Shown here: piece after piece, positions 1-9,374 of the stretch
Position numbering within the stretch: position 1 is the first letter of the stretch
Layout: every line of letters starts with the position of its first letter
The notes under the pieces: generated by a model
The model's database searches: none
Seen by the model: only the letters and a program-made list of their open reading frames with translations
Told to the model about the DNA's origin: nothing
Assembly (NCBI GenBank): GCA_902785105.1
Contig: CACZXF010000064.1
Span: forward strand, 1-33,191
Length of the DNA stretch: 33,191 nt
Reading direction: 5' to 3'
Origin: an uncultured Eubacteriales bacterium
GTDB taxonomy: Bacteria > Bacillota > Clostridia > Christensenellales > Aristaeellaceae
Position numbers and translations under genes: made by a program

Positions 1-143
1 CCCGCTCATCCTCCTTCACTCGCTCCCGACTTTCCCAGCCGATCTTCGCAAGCTCCAAAGAACTTCTCTATCATTCTCTGTATCGTTTTCAAGGTTCGCG
101 CTGTCGCTTTCCGCTCAGTTAGTGAGTGTCTCTCGCTGACAGC
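1..143 (-). other. putative rRNA operon leader (partial, runs off left edge)
   Basis: This is the transcribed region downstream of the strong minus-strand promoter at 150-178. Read on the minus strand it contains an ACCTTGAAAAC segment and a TTCTTTG segment (plus-strand 56-62). Both resemble the boxA-type antitermination and leader/spacer sequences of Firmicute rRNA operons. No mature 16S sequence is in the window, so the rRNA assignment is inference; a tRNA or other stable-RNA operon is the alternative. A 90-codon open frame crosses the region but reads through the promoter itself and has no ribosome binding site. Confidence 0.45.
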
Positions 144-149
144 TTGTAC

Positions 150-178
150 AGTATAGCAAAAGCCCCTTGGTTTGTCAA
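150..178 (-). promoter_or_regulatory. strong sigma-A promoter facing left (likely rRNA promoter)
   Basis: On the minus strand this reads TTGACA (173-178), a 17-bp spacer, then TATACT (150-155). That is nearly perfect consensus, typical of stable-RNA operons. A second TATAAT on the same strand at 192-197 has only a poor -35 partner but could be an upstream tandem promoter. Confidence 0.75.
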
Positions 179-291
179 CCCCCTTTTTTTGATTATACAA
201 ACACATAACTTTTGAGCTTTTTATTCTGTCACATTTCAAATATTTACCCGAATTATATATCAAAAGGACGCGTTTCACGTTCGGAAATATC

Positions 292-603
292 TTAAAACAC
301 CACCTGCACCAGCACCATATAAAGCAGGGTACCGGACAATATGCTGATGAGGGAATTGCGCTTCCATACCTGTGCTTCCACGACGCATATTGAGGCGATC
401 AGCTCGGGCAGACCATAGGGATGCACTGTGAGGCTTACATCCTTCAGGCAATAGATCACCAGCATACCGATGATGGCGGGCTGCAATACCCGTCCGAGAT
501 AATTCACATAATCCGGTGTCTGTTTTCTGAAAACGATAAAGGGAAGAAAGCGCAGGATTATCGTCACCAGTGACATCGTCAGTATCAAAATGGCCGCCCT
601 CAT
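292..603 (-). CDS. azlD: AzlD-family branched-chain amino acid transport subunit
   Basis: The 103-residue protein is small and very hydrophobic, with about four predicted membrane segments. It begins MRAAILILTM and contains an FLPF segment near the N-terminus, as in AzlD proteins. In the family, AzlD is the small partner of AzlC and the pair exports branched-chain amino acids or analogues. The ATG at 601-603 overlaps the azlC stop as ATGA, so this start is chosen over a longer upstream reading that would run through azlC. No terminator is evident between the stop codon and the leftward promoter at 150-178. Family identity rests on size, hydrophobicity and pairing; the substrate is inferred. 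Confidence 0.85.
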   Translation of the reverse strand: MRAAILILTMSLVTIILRFLPFIVFRKQTPDYVNYLGRVLQPAIIGMLVIYCLKDVSLTVHPYGLPELIASICVVEAQVWKRNSLISILSGTLLYMVLVQVVF

Positions 604-1286
604 GTTCTGCCCTCCTCTCTGCTCCGCAGCAATGTCAGCACCAGGGTGATCAGCAGCATGGCCGGAATCAGAAAGCGTCCCGGGCCAAATACAATGAGGC
701 ATATTAGCGTGCACACAAGTCCTGTCACCGCCGGAATATGATCCCGTGTGGTCAGCCACTGTTCGGTAAAGGATGCGATAAAGAGCGCGGTCATGGAGAA
801 CTCTATGCCTGCCGTTGAAAAGGGCAATACGGCGCCCAGCAGACTGCCGAGAACGCTCCCGAGGACCCAATAGCAGTGATTGAAGAGGGAAACCAGGAAA
901 CGATAGAGATTGGGATCACACCGGTCGGGCGCATGACCATCGCTGAGAAGCGAAAAGGTCTCATCCGTCAGGGCGAAGATGAGGTAGGGCTTGTATTTCC
1001 CCGCGTTTTTATAGTGATTGAACATGGAGATGCTGTAAAACAGGTGGCGGGCATTGACCATGAAGGCGGTCAGCAGCGCGGTCAGCACGGACGCGCCTTG
1101 GGCAATGAGTCCCACGCCCACATATTGAAGGGACCCGGCATATATAAGAAGGCTCATGGCCGCCGCCCACAATACGCCGTAGCCCGCGCCGCGCAGCAGT
1201 ATGCCAAAGCCCGTTCCCAATACAATATATCCCGCCATCACCGGCAGGGATTTCAAAAAAGCCTCGCGTAGGATGCGACGATTCAT
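600..1286 (-). CDS. azlC: AzlC-family branched-chain amino acid exporter, large subunit
   Basis: This 228-residue integral membrane protein is normal length for AzlC. Landmarks are the glycine-rich first helix region (GYIVLGTGFGILL), the SLLIYAGSLQ segment and the NARHLFY motif, which are characteristic of the family. It probably forms the channel-bearing subunit of the AzlCD branched-chain amino acid exporter in the cytoplasmic membrane. The ribosome binding site AAAGGAAG lies at 1298-1305. An extended -10 promoter lies at 1317-1325. It is translationally coupled to azlD through a 4-bp overlap. In other species this operon is often controlled by Lrp- or AsnC-type regulators; none is encoded here. 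The exact substrate cannot be read from sequence. Confidence 0.9.
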   Translation of the reverse strand: MNRRILREAFLKSLPVMAGYIVLGTGFGILLRGAGYGVLWAAAMSLLIYAGSLQYVGVGLIAQGASVLTALLTAFMVNARHLFYSISMFNHYKNAGKYKPYLIFALTDETFSLLSDGHAPDRCDPNLYRFLVSLFNHCYWVLGSVLGSLLGAVLPFSTAGIEFSMTALFIASFTEQWLTTRDHIPAVTGLVCTLICLIVFGPGRFLIPAMLLITLVLTLLRSREEGRT

Positions 1287-1316
1287 AAAAGCATCAGCTT
1301 CCTTTCATTGCGTAGT

Positions 1317-1325
1317 ATTATAGCA
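1317..1325 (-). promoter_or_regulatory. extended -10 promoter for azlCD
   Basis: The minus strand reads TGCTATAAT, a TGnTATAAT extended -10 box, about 30 bp upstream of the azlC start codon. No good -35 hexamer is placed 17 bp upstream, which is usual for extended -10 promoters. Confidence 0.5.
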
Positions 1326-1453
1326 AATCAGTAAAGTTAATTCTATCTGTCTTCGTAAAAAGTTCACTGTCTCCTTCGTGAATTAACACATCGGACCATC
1401 TTGAAATACATTCTGTATTTTGATATCATGGGATGGTAAATGGAGGGATTGTA

Positions 1454-2089
1454 TTGAAGGTATATGAATATGGAAAAAGTGATTCCCGCTTTGTACTGCT
1501 GCAGGCGGTTGACGACCATGATCTTTCTTTTATGGACGATGAAATCAAGGCGCTTTCCGAAATGGCTGGCGGGGATTTCCGTTTAATCACCCTGAAAGTG
1601 GAAAGCTGGAATCGCGATATTTCGCCCTGGAGGGCTCCGGCCGTATTCGGCAATGCGGACTTCGGAGATGGCGCAAGGGAGACTTTGGAGACATTTCTTG
1701 GGTACTGCACCGACCCGGACAAAGTATATTTTATCGGCGGCTATTCTCTCGCGGGGCTGTTTTCACTGTGGGCTGGCTGTCAGTCAGCGGTCTTTCAGGG
1801 CGTTGCGGCGGCTTCGCCATCCGTCTGGTTTCCCGGCTTCACGGATTATCTGAAAGCCCACCCTGTCAGAAGCAAGGCTGTGTATCTGAGCCTCGGCGAC
1901 CGGGAGGAGAAGACCAGAAATCCTGTGATGGCCACGGTCGGCGATTGCATCAGGGAGGACTATGAACTTCTGAAGGCGCAGGGGCTTCGCTGTACGCTGG
2001 AATGGAATAGGGGGAATCACTTTAAGGACGCGGATTTGAGGACGGCAAGGGCATTTACTTGGCTGCTGAAACAATTATCCGGTCGTTGA
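1454..2089 (+). CDS. alpha/beta-hydrolase, putative esterase
   Basis: This cytoplasmic protein of 211 residues (TTG start) has an alpha/beta-hydrolase fold signature. The nucleophile elbow GYSLAG is at residues 96-101 with Ser98; the likely acid is Asp149 (LGDREE) and the likely catalytic His is 189 (GNHF). The arrangement matches the putative esterase/Fes-like group, which includes enterochelin-type and acyl esterases; the substrate is unknown. I chose the TTG at 1454 because GGAGGG at 1442-1447 lies six bases upstream. The in-frame ATG at 1433 would add seven residues but has no good ribosome binding site. It is a single gene with no signal peptide, and nothing in its neighbours reveals its role. 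Confidence 0.75.
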   Translation: MKVYEYGKSDSRFVLLQAVDDHDLSFMDDEIKALSEMAGGDFRLITLKVESWNRDISPWRAPAVFGNADFGDGARETLETFLGYCTDPDKVYFIGGYSLAGLFSLWAGCQSAVFQGVAAASPSVWFPGFTDYLKAHPVRSKAVYLSLGDREEKTRNPVMATVGDCIREDYELLKAQGLRCTLEWNRGNHFKDADLRTARAFTWLLKQLSGR

Positions 2090-2131
2090 TTCCATGTCGG
2101 TCTGCAGATTGAGACAGTCCTTCGTTTTTAC

Positions 2132-2160
2132 TTGAAATCAAGTGCTAAATCCATTATAAT
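2132..2160 (+). promoter_or_regulatory. sigma-A promoter of the histidine phosphatase gene
   Basis: TTGAAA (2132-2137), a 17-bp spacer and TATAAT (2155-2160) form a near-consensus promoter about 32 bp upstream of the start codon. GGAAGGAG at 2178-2185 is the ribosome binding site. Confidence 0.8.
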
Positions 2161-2192
2161 ACAATCGTGTAATACATGGAAGGAGTGCTACC

Positions 2193-3491
2193 ATGAAGAA
2201 AAAGCTAATACTGATGCTCACCGTCGCCATGGCTCTGTGTCTCGCCGCCCAGGCGGCGCTGGCCGCGCCGGAGGGCTACACCCTGCGACAGGTCACCATC
2301 CTCAGCCGGCACAACCTGCGGGCGCCGCTGTCCAGCAACGGTTCCGTGCCCGAGGAGCTGACCCCCCACACCTGGACCCAGTGGACCGCCAATTCCAGCG
2401 AGCTGACGCTGAAGGGCGGCGTGCTGGAGACCCGCATGGGCCAGTATTTCCGCCAGTGGCTGGAGAGTGAGGGACTCATCCCCGAGAACTACGTCCCCGG
2501 CGAGGGCGAGGTCCGCTTCTTCGCCCGGAACAAGCAGCGCTGCATCGCCACCGCACGGTATTTCGCCACCGGCATGATACCCATGGCCACCGTAAATGTG
2601 GAGTACACCGGCGACGCCAACCACCCCGAGGACATCTTCAAGCCCGTCCTGCGCTATTACAGCGATGATTTCGCCCAGGCCGCCATCGAAAGCGCCAACG
2701 CGGTTGCCGGCGAAAATGGATTTGCCAGCGCCAGCGACGCGCTGCATGACGGCATCCAACTGGTGATGGACGTGGCCGATATGCAGGAGAGCGAGATTTA
2801 TCAGAGCGGCAAATACGGCGACCTGCTGGCCGACCCCTCGGGCCTGGAGCTGGCGGCGGAATCCGAGCCGAACCTATACGGCCCCATCAAGACCGCCAAC
2901 CAGGTGGCCGACGCACTGATGCTGCAATACTACGAGCTCCCCGATCCGGTGGCCGCCGCCTTCGGCCACGAGCTGACCGATGAACAGTGGAAGCAGATCG
3001 TGGACGTCAAGGAGACCTTCAGTATGCTCCGCCATGGCACGCCGCTGGTGGCCCTGTCCATCGCCAATCCCGTGGTGAAGGAGCTCTACAGCGAGCTGAA
3101 GAACGAGAATCGCCTGTTCAGCTTCAGCTGCGCCCACGACTGCACCATATTAGGCGTGCTGTCCTCGCTGGGCGTGGAGGACTACGAGCTGCCCAACACC
3201 CTGGAGATGCACACCCCCATCGGCGTCAAGCTCATGTTCCAGCGTCTCACCGACGCGGAGGGCAAGGCCTGGTACGATGTGAGCCTCGTCTATCAGTCCA
3301 CCGCCCAGACCCGAAGCGTGGAGGAGCTGACCCTCGCCAATCCGCCGATGCAGTACACCCTCGACTTCAAGGGCATCGAAAAGAATGCCGACGGCCTCAT
3401 CTCCGAGGCGGACTTCCTGGGTCTGTTCGAAAATGCCATGGATGCCTTTGACCACCTCGACGACCAGTACGGTCTGCAAGCCGCGGCCTGA
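2193..3491 (+). CDS. secreted histidine acid phosphatase, glucose-1-phosphatase-like
   Basis: This protein of 432 residues has a clear signal peptide: a KKK N-region, a hydrophobic core, and a predicted AxA-type cleavage near residues 22-25. The first catalytic motif, SRHNLRAPL with His40, is the variant seen in E. coli Agp glucose-1-phosphatase rather than the usual RHGxRxP of phytases. The second motif, AHDC, at residues 314-317 supplies the proton-donor Asp316. Family members form a phosphohistidine intermediate and release phosphate from sugar phosphates or inositol phosphates outside the membrane. Length agrees with the family. It has its own promoter and a strong downstream hairpin terminator, so it is probably monocistronic. 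The enzyme class is well supported; glucose-1-phosphate as the natural substrate is inference from motif similarity to Agp. Confidence 0.88.
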   Translation: MKKKLILMLTVAMALCLAAQAALAAPEGYTLRQVTILSRHNLRAPLSSNGSVPEELTPHTWTQWTANSSELTLKGGVLETRMGQYFRQWLESEGLIPENYVPGEGEVRFFARNKQRCIATARYFATGMIPMATVNVEYTGDANHPEDIFKPVLRYYSDDFAQAAIESANAVAGENGFASASDALHDGIQLVMDVADMQESEIYQSGKYGDLLADPSGLELAAESEPNLYGPIKTANQVADALMLQYYELPDPVAAAFGHELTDEQWKQIVDVKETFSMLRHGTPLVALSIANPVVKELYSELKNENRLFSFSCAHDCTILGVLSSLGVEDYELPNTLEMHTPIGVKLMFQRLTDAEGKAWYDVSLVYQSTAQTRSVEELTLANPPMQYTLDFKGIEKNADGLISEADFLGLFENAMDAFDHLDDQYGLQAAA

Positions 3492-3513
3492 TACACAGAC
3501 TGCTTCACAAACC

Positions 3514-3593
3514 GACGCCCTCTCAGGCGCTTCAAACCAGCGCTCCCATTCGCGGGAACATACGGCGAAGCGTGCTGAGAGGGCGTCTTTTCT
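3514..3593 (+). terminator. long hairpin terminator after the phosphatase gene
   Basis: A 13-bp perfect stem (3514-3526 with 3575-3587) is followed by TTTTCT. The stem continues after a small bulge with CGCTTC (3528-3533) pairing GAAGCG (3567-3572), so the whole 74-nt segment can fold. Confidence 0.75.
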
Positions 3594-3746
3594 CAATTCT
3601 ACAATTTGACATCCAATATCGTTCCTGTGTTTCATCTCTTTCAGCCAGCATTATTATACAGCCTTCATCCTTCCATCCCATTTTCCCGGCGAAGTTCTTT
3701 TTTCTTCCCTCCGCGCACAAGATTAGACAGAATGGAGGGATGTGCC

Positions 3747-4985
3747 ATGAAGAGAGTCGTTGCGCTTGTGTTAATATGCCTGTCATTAGCCCTGCCCGGA
3801 TATGCGGGGACGGATGCGGAGGAGCTGGATCTGGCCCCGTCTCCGGCCCCTGAGGCGGTGGAACCGGCATCGCTGAGCCCGCTGTCCGCCGAACCGCTGG
3901 AGACATCGCTGCCGGTGCAGGCCGACTGTGGCGCGGTGCTGCTTTGTGAGCAGGACAGCGGGCAGGTTATATTTGAGATGAACCCGGACGTGCCCCGCCC
4001 CGTGGCCTCGGTGACCAAGGTCATGACCATACTGCTGACCCTGGAAATGCTGGATTCCGGGCGGCTGAATCTCAACGACGAGGTGACCATCTCCCGTGCC
4101 TCCGCGGGCATGGGCGGCTCTCAGGCACTGCTGGACGTGGGAGAAAGGCAGAGCGTCGCCACGCTGCTGGAATGTATGATCGTCGGTTCCGCCAACGACG
4201 CCGCTGTGGCCCTGGCCGAGGCGATGTACGGCACGGAGGAAGCCTGCGTGGACAGGATGAACGCCCGTGCCGCCGAGCTGGGCATGGCGAACACCCATTT
4301 TGTCAACTGCACCGGCCTGCCCGCCGAGGGCCAGCACACCACCGCGAGGGACGTGGCCATCATGTCCCGTCAAGTGTTCACCCACCCGACTTACTTCGAA
4401 TTTTCCAAAACCTGGATGGATGACATCGATCACCACGACGGCCGGGTGACACAACTGGTCAACACCAACAAGCTCCTGCGCCTCTGCGACGGCTGCGACG
4501 GGGGCAAGACCGGCTCCACGAAGGAGGCGGGGTACTGCATCTCCGCCACCGCCCGCCGGGGAGGGATGCGGCTGGTGGCCGTAGTGCTGGGTGCAGACTC
4601 CGGGGCCGAGCGCTTCGCCATCGCCCAGCGGATGCTGGACCACGGCTTTGCCAACTATCGCCACTACCCCGTGGCCCGGAAGGGCACGAGGGTCAAGGGG
4701 AAGCTCCCCGTCACCGGCGGCGCGGCGGAGGGCGTAACCCTGGAGCTGGGCAGCGATTTAACATTGCTCATGAACCGGGGCGACGAGCAGCGCGTCCAGC
4801 TCACCCCCGACCTGCCGGAAAGCCTCGCCGCGCCCGTGAACCCCGGCGCTGAGGTGGGCAGCGTGGACGTCTCCCTCGATGGCCGCACGCTGGCAAAAAT
4901 CCCCGTCGTCACCGCCGAGGGCGTCGAGGCTCGCGGCCTGTCCAGCGGCGTCGACCGGTTTTGGAAAATGTGGCTGTTGCTGTAA
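3747..4985 (+). CDS. D-alanyl-D-alanine carboxypeptidase (S11, DacF/PBP5-like)
   Basis: The protein has 412 residues with an N-terminal signal peptide (MKRVVALVLI core, end near GYA at 18-20). A Pro/Ala/Glu-rich linker runs to about residue 55, followed by a penicillin-binding S11 peptidase domain. The active-site motifs are all present: SVTK (Ser88, Lys91), SAN (148-150) and KTG (254-256). A C-terminal beta domain follows, and the protein ends in a hydrophobic FWKMWLLL tail that could be a membrane anchor. It removes the terminal D-Ala from peptidoglycan pentapeptides at the outer face of the membrane. I chose the ATG at 3747 because GGAGG at 3734-3738 precedes it and the signal peptide starts there; an upstream ATG at 3606 would bury the signal sequence. 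DacF in spore formers affects cortex crosslinking; whether this copy is vegetative or sporulation-specific is unknown. Confidence 0.9.
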   Translation: MKRVVALVLICLSLALPGYAGTDAEELDLAPSPAPEAVEPASLSPLSAEPLETSLPVQADCGAVLLCEQDSGQVIFEMNPDVPRPVASVTKVMTILLTLEMLDSGRLNLNDEVTISRASAGMGGSQALLDVGERQSVATLLECMIVGSANDAAVALAEAMYGTEEACVDRMNARAAELGMANTHFVNCTGLPAEGQHTTARDVAIMSRQVFTHPTYFEFSKTWMDDIDHHDGRVTQLVNTNKLLRLCDGCDGGKTGSTKEAGYCISATARRGGMRLVAVVLGADSGAERFAIAQRMLDHGFANYRHYPVARKGTRVKGKLPVTGGAAEGVTLELGSDLTLLMNRGDEQRVQLTPDLPESLAAPVNPGAEVGSVDVSLDGRTLAKIPVVTAEGVEARGLSSGVDRFWKMWLLL

Positions 4986-5060
4986 TCGCCATCTTTTCAG
5001 AAGTTTCCCACAAACCTTCCGAATTTTAACGCCAATCGCCGCACAGCCTTTTTACAGCGC

Positions 5061-6551
<1,491 letters not shown>

Positions 6552-6557
6552 CATTCG

Positions 6558-6600
6558 ATCCGCCAAATCCCGGCCAACGGGTTTGGCGGATTTCCTTTTT
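6558..6600 (+). terminator. rho-independent terminator of guaB
   Basis: A ten-base stem, ATCCGCCAAA (6558-6567) with TTTGGCGGAT (6582-6591), encloses an inner CCCG/CGGG pairing and is followed by TTCCTTTTT. Confidence 0.9.
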
Positions 6601-6682
6601 CGCCTTTCCATGCCTGTGCTAATCTTCCATTCTCCCTCATAAGCTGTCAACAAACGGCATTGACCATCAGGAGGGATTTGCT

Positions 6683-8182
6683 ATGGCATTGGAATTGACG
6701 AAGCAGGGCTTTGAGGTGGAGAATCTGATCGGCGCGCGGGTCTCGCAGGTGCTGCTGCGGGCGGAGGCGCTGGTGCCGGGGGCGGGACGGGAGGCCATCG
6801 AGCCGCTGCTGGCGGATGCCACGCTGTTCATCGACACTGCCGACTTGCAGTCGGGACGCATCGTGCTGGACGGCTCGGTGTCCTGCCAGGCGGTCTACCG
6901 GCAGGGCGGAGAGACCGCCCTGCGGGCGCTGGCGGCACAGACCACACTCAGCCACGTCATCGAGATTCCCGGCGCAGAGGCGGGCATGTTCTCCCGGGTA
7001 TGGGGCACGGTGGAGCACGTGGATGCCAAGTATGAAAACGGCCACATGATCTTCCTGGTCACCTGTTCATTGAGGGTCCAAGCGCTGCGGCTTCAGCCGG
7101 TGGAGGGCATCGCCTCCGTGACAGGCCAGCCGGGACTGGAGACGGCCTTTGAAACGCTGACCTCGGTGAAGCTGGCGGCGGAGTCCAGCGAGATGTCGCT
7201 TCTGCGGGATACGGTCTCCCTGCCCGCCGCGCTGGACGCGAGAGCCACGCTGATGGACTGGCTGGTGGCCGAGGTGGAGGACGTCTCCCCGGATCTGGGC
7301 GGCGTCCGGGTCAAGGGCCGGGTGTTGGTGGAGACGCTGATTTCCTGTGGCTCGGCAGATCGCCCCGCGGCGGTGGTCCGGGCACCCATGGAGCTGAACC
7401 AGCTTGTGGAGCTGCCCGAGTGGCTGACCGGTGACGTGACCGCCGAGGTGGACGTGCGCGGCGTCCGCAGTCAGATCGCCCTGGGGCCGGACGGCGACAA
7501 CCCGAATCTCACCGTGGAGGCCGAGCTTCGCGTCCGCGTGCTGGCCAACACCACGGATTCCCCGGAGGTATTGACGGACATCTATGCTACCCAGGGGGAT
7601 TCGCTGGAGGTGGAACGGGAGACCCTGCAGCTCTGCGATAAGGTCAACCGCGCCCGGCTGACGGAGTCCGTCCGGGGCACAGTGCTGCTGCCCGACGACG
7701 CGCCGCGGGTGGGCTCCGTCATCGCCGCCCAGGTGAAGCCCGTGGTGGGCGAATGGCAGGGCAGCGGCGACACGGGCCGCGTTGAGGGCATACTGGAAGT
7801 CTCCGTGCTGTATACACCCAACGGCGGCGACCAGCCCGCCTCGGTACAGTCAGAGCTGCCCTTCTCCGTGGACGTCCCCGTGGGACTGGACGAAGCCTCC
7901 GGGCTGACGGTGCAGGTCCTGGCCGCCGAGGCCAGCGCCCTGATGGGGGATCGGCTGGACATGAAGGTCCAGCTCGGCATTCGCTGTGAGACGCGAAACC
8001 GGCGAAGCGTCGGCCTCGTCACCGGCGTCGAGACCGGCGAGCCCATATGCCGCAGGCCCGGCATCGTCATCGTCTGGCCCGAGTCCGGGGAGAACGCCTG
8101 GTCCATCGGCCGCCGCTACGCCATCCCCGCCGCCCAGGCCGCGGAGGCCGCGCCGGGAAGACCGCTGGTGCTGAAGGTTTAA
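6683..8182 (+). CDS. SPOCS/DUF3794-domain protein with LysM-like C-terminus (SipL-like)
   Basis: The protein has 499 residues and no signal peptide or membrane segment. It consists of repeated beta-rich DUF3794/SPOCS units, each containing a VxGxVxVxxLY-like or VxGRVLVETL-like strand pattern (about residues 40-130, 175-285 and 320-430). The last 45 residues, with a PESGENAWSIGRRYAIP core, look like a diverged LysM domain. That architecture is the one known for SipL of Clostridioides difficile, a spore-coat morphogenetic protein that binds SpoIVA, so this gene suggests a spore former. The ribosome binding site AGGAGGG is at 6669-6675. A CATAAGCT sequence at 6638-6645 matches the CATAnnnT form of a sigma-E -10 box, but I could not find a matching -35, so sporulation control is only a suggestion. 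Confidence 0.8.
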   Translation: MALELTKQGFEVENLIGARVSQVLLRAEALVPGAGREAIEPLLADATLFIDTADLQSGRIVLDGSVSCQAVYRQGGETALRALAAQTTLSHVIEIPGAEAGMFSRVWGTVEHVDAKYENGHMIFLVTCSLRVQALRLQPVEGIASVTGQPGLETAFETLTSVKLAAESSEMSLLRDTVSLPAALDARATLMDWLVAEVEDVSPDLGGVRVKGRVLVETLISCGSADRPAAVVRAPMELNQLVELPEWLTGDVTAEVDVRGVRSQIALGPDGDNPNLTVEAELRVRVLANTTDSPEVLTDIYATQGDSLEVERETLQLCDKVNRARLTESVRGTVLLPDDAPRVGSVIAAQVKPVVGEWQGSGDTGRVEGILEVSVLYTPNGGDQPASVQSELPFSVDVPVGLDEASGLTVQVLAAEASALMGDRLDMKVQLGIRCETRNRRSVGLVTGVETGEPICRRPGIVIVWPESGENAWSIGRRYAIPAAQAAEAAPGRPLVLKV

Positions 8183-8235
8183 ACATAGATAAAACAACAA
8201 ATGATTTGGAATGGGAAAGCCGCCCTATGCGCACG

Positions 8236-8266
8236 AAAAAGGACAGACAGGTTCTCCTGTCTGCCC
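8236..8266 (-). terminator. terminator of the xpt/HAD operon
   Basis: On the minus strand an 11-base arm (plus 8256-8266) pairs with its partner (plus 8241-8251) around a 4-base loop, with one G-U pair, and is followed by five T (plus-strand A 8236-8240). The T tract is on the minus side only, so it serves the leftward genes. Confidence 0.85.
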
Positions 8267-8311
8267 TGTAACATCAGTCATCCTGACGTTGTGGCTCGGT
8301 TCAGAAACGCC

Positions 8312-8575
8312 TTACCCCTGCAGCCCTCTGGACTGCCGGTCCATGTCCTCCACCACGATGTCGTAGATCTCGCCCAGCGTAGCGCAGTATTCCAGCACCT
8401 TCCAGGGCTCATTGGTGTGGTAGTGAATCTTGATGAGCTCGTCGTCGCCCACGGCCAGCAGGCAGTCGCCCTTGAAGTTGGCCTCGAAGTAATCGCGGAT
8501 GACGTCCTCGTCCAGGTTCTCGCCCTCGATCAAGAGCTGGGTATCATAGCGAAATTCAGTGTATTCTCCACTCAT
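8312..8575 (-). CDS. stand-alone FakA/YloV-like middle-domain protein
   Basis: This 87-residue acidic protein resembles a single internal region of FakA/YloV (DAK-like fatty acid kinase). It has the YxTQLLIEG start, the DxxVIRDYFEANFKGDCLLAVGD stretch split around a GD turn, and the I-K-I-H-Y-H-T-N segment that in FakA reads HVHT. It lacks the N-terminal ATP-binding DhaL-like domain and the C-terminal lipid-carrier-binding domain, so it cannot be a kinase by itself. Similar small proteins in Clostridia are, as I recall, labelled kinase to dihydroxyacetone kinase; no function is established to my knowledge. AAAGGAGATA at 8581-8590 is the ribosome binding site. It is the last gene of the minus-strand run, 16 bp after the HAD phosphatase, and directly precedes the terminator. 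Confidence 0.6.
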   Translation of the reverse strand: MSGEYTEFRYDTQLLIEGENLDEDVIRDYFEANFKGDCLLAVGDDELIKIHYHTNEPWKVLEYCATLGEIYDIVVEDMDRQSRGLQG

Positions 8576-8591
8576 TTTAATATCTCCTTTT

Positions 8592-9371
8592 TTACAGCAG
8601 CGGTATCATGTCGGCCAGGCGATCGTACTTCAGATCCGGTTTGGTTTCAGAGGCGGCGAGCATGGCCTCGGTGGTCTCGCCGCTCATGACCAGTATGGAC
8701 AGCATACCGGTGCGTCTGCCGGTTTCAATGTCGGTGTAGAGGCGGTCGCCCACCATGGCCAGCTCATTCAATTGGAAGCCCGTACGGCGCAGGGCAGCCT
8801 CCACGATGCCGGGGTGGGGCTTGCCGATGATGAGGTCCGGGCGGCGGAAGGCGGAGGCCTCGATGAAGGCCATGATGGCGCCCATGTCCGGCATGAAGCC
8901 CGTCTCGGTGGGGCAGTTGAAATCCGGATGGGTGGCGATGTAGGGCAAGCCGGCGCGGATGTAGTCGCACACGTCCCGCATCTTCTGATAGGTCAGCGTG
9001 GTATCGAAGCCCACCACCACGATCTCCGGGTTCTGATTGTCCACCTCTATGCCCGCCTCGGCAAACTCTTCATAAAGGAATTCATTGCCCAGCAGGAAGG
9101 CACGCTTGCCGGGGTACAGCTCCCTGAGCTTTGCGCAGGTGGCCTCGCCGGAGGTCAGCACATGGCGGCGGTCTGTATCCAGACCCATGCGCTTGAGGCG
9201 CTGGACGTAGAACTCGGCATTGTGGCTGGAATTGTTGGTGAGGAACAGGTAGTCCCGTCCCGTCGCCTTCACCTTTTCGATGAATTCCAGCGAACCCTCG
9301 ATGATTTTGTCTCCCAGGTAGAAGGTGCCGTCCATGTCCAGCAGGAAGCATTTGACGTCATTCAGTGTCAT
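8592..9371 (-). CDS. HAD-IIA family phosphatase (NagD-like)
   Basis: The protein has 259 residues. HAD motif I, DMDGT, at residues 12-16 provides the nucleophile and general acid aspartates. Motif II is the Thr of LTNNSS. A GKPHPGIVEAAL segment supplies the motif III lysine, and VGDRLYTDIETG is motif IV. The order and the long C2-type cap between motifs II and III are those of the NagD/phosphoglycolate group of subclass IIA. The substrate is some small phosphate ester; a nucleotide is plausible because the gene follows xpt by only three bases, but that is inference. It is probably co-transcribed with xpt and the small FakA-like gene. Confidence 0.88.
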   Translation of the reverse strand: MTLNDVKCFLLDMDGTFYLGDKIIEGSLEFIEKVKATGRDYLFLTNNSSHNAEFYVQRLKRMGLDTDRRHVLTSGEATCAKLRELYPGKRAFLLGNEFLYEEFAEAGIEVDNQNPEIVVVGFDTTLTYQKMRDVCDYIRAGLPYIATHPDFNCPTETGFMPDMGAIMAFIEASAFRRPDLIIGKPHPGIVEAALRRTGFQLNELAMVGDRLYTDIETGRRTGMLSILVMSGETTEAMLAASETKPDLKYDRLADMIPLL

Positions 9372-9374
9372 GTA

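Noticed and set aside
6-278. Minus-strand 90-codon frame at the left edge
   Set aside because: It spans the strong promoter and the leader, with no ribosome binding site; the region is better explained as stable-RNA leader.
3606-3634. TTGACA at 3606-3611 as a promoter of the carboxypeptidase gene
   Set aside because: The hexamer 17 bp downstream (GTTTCA) is a poor -10, and no alternative spacing is convincing.
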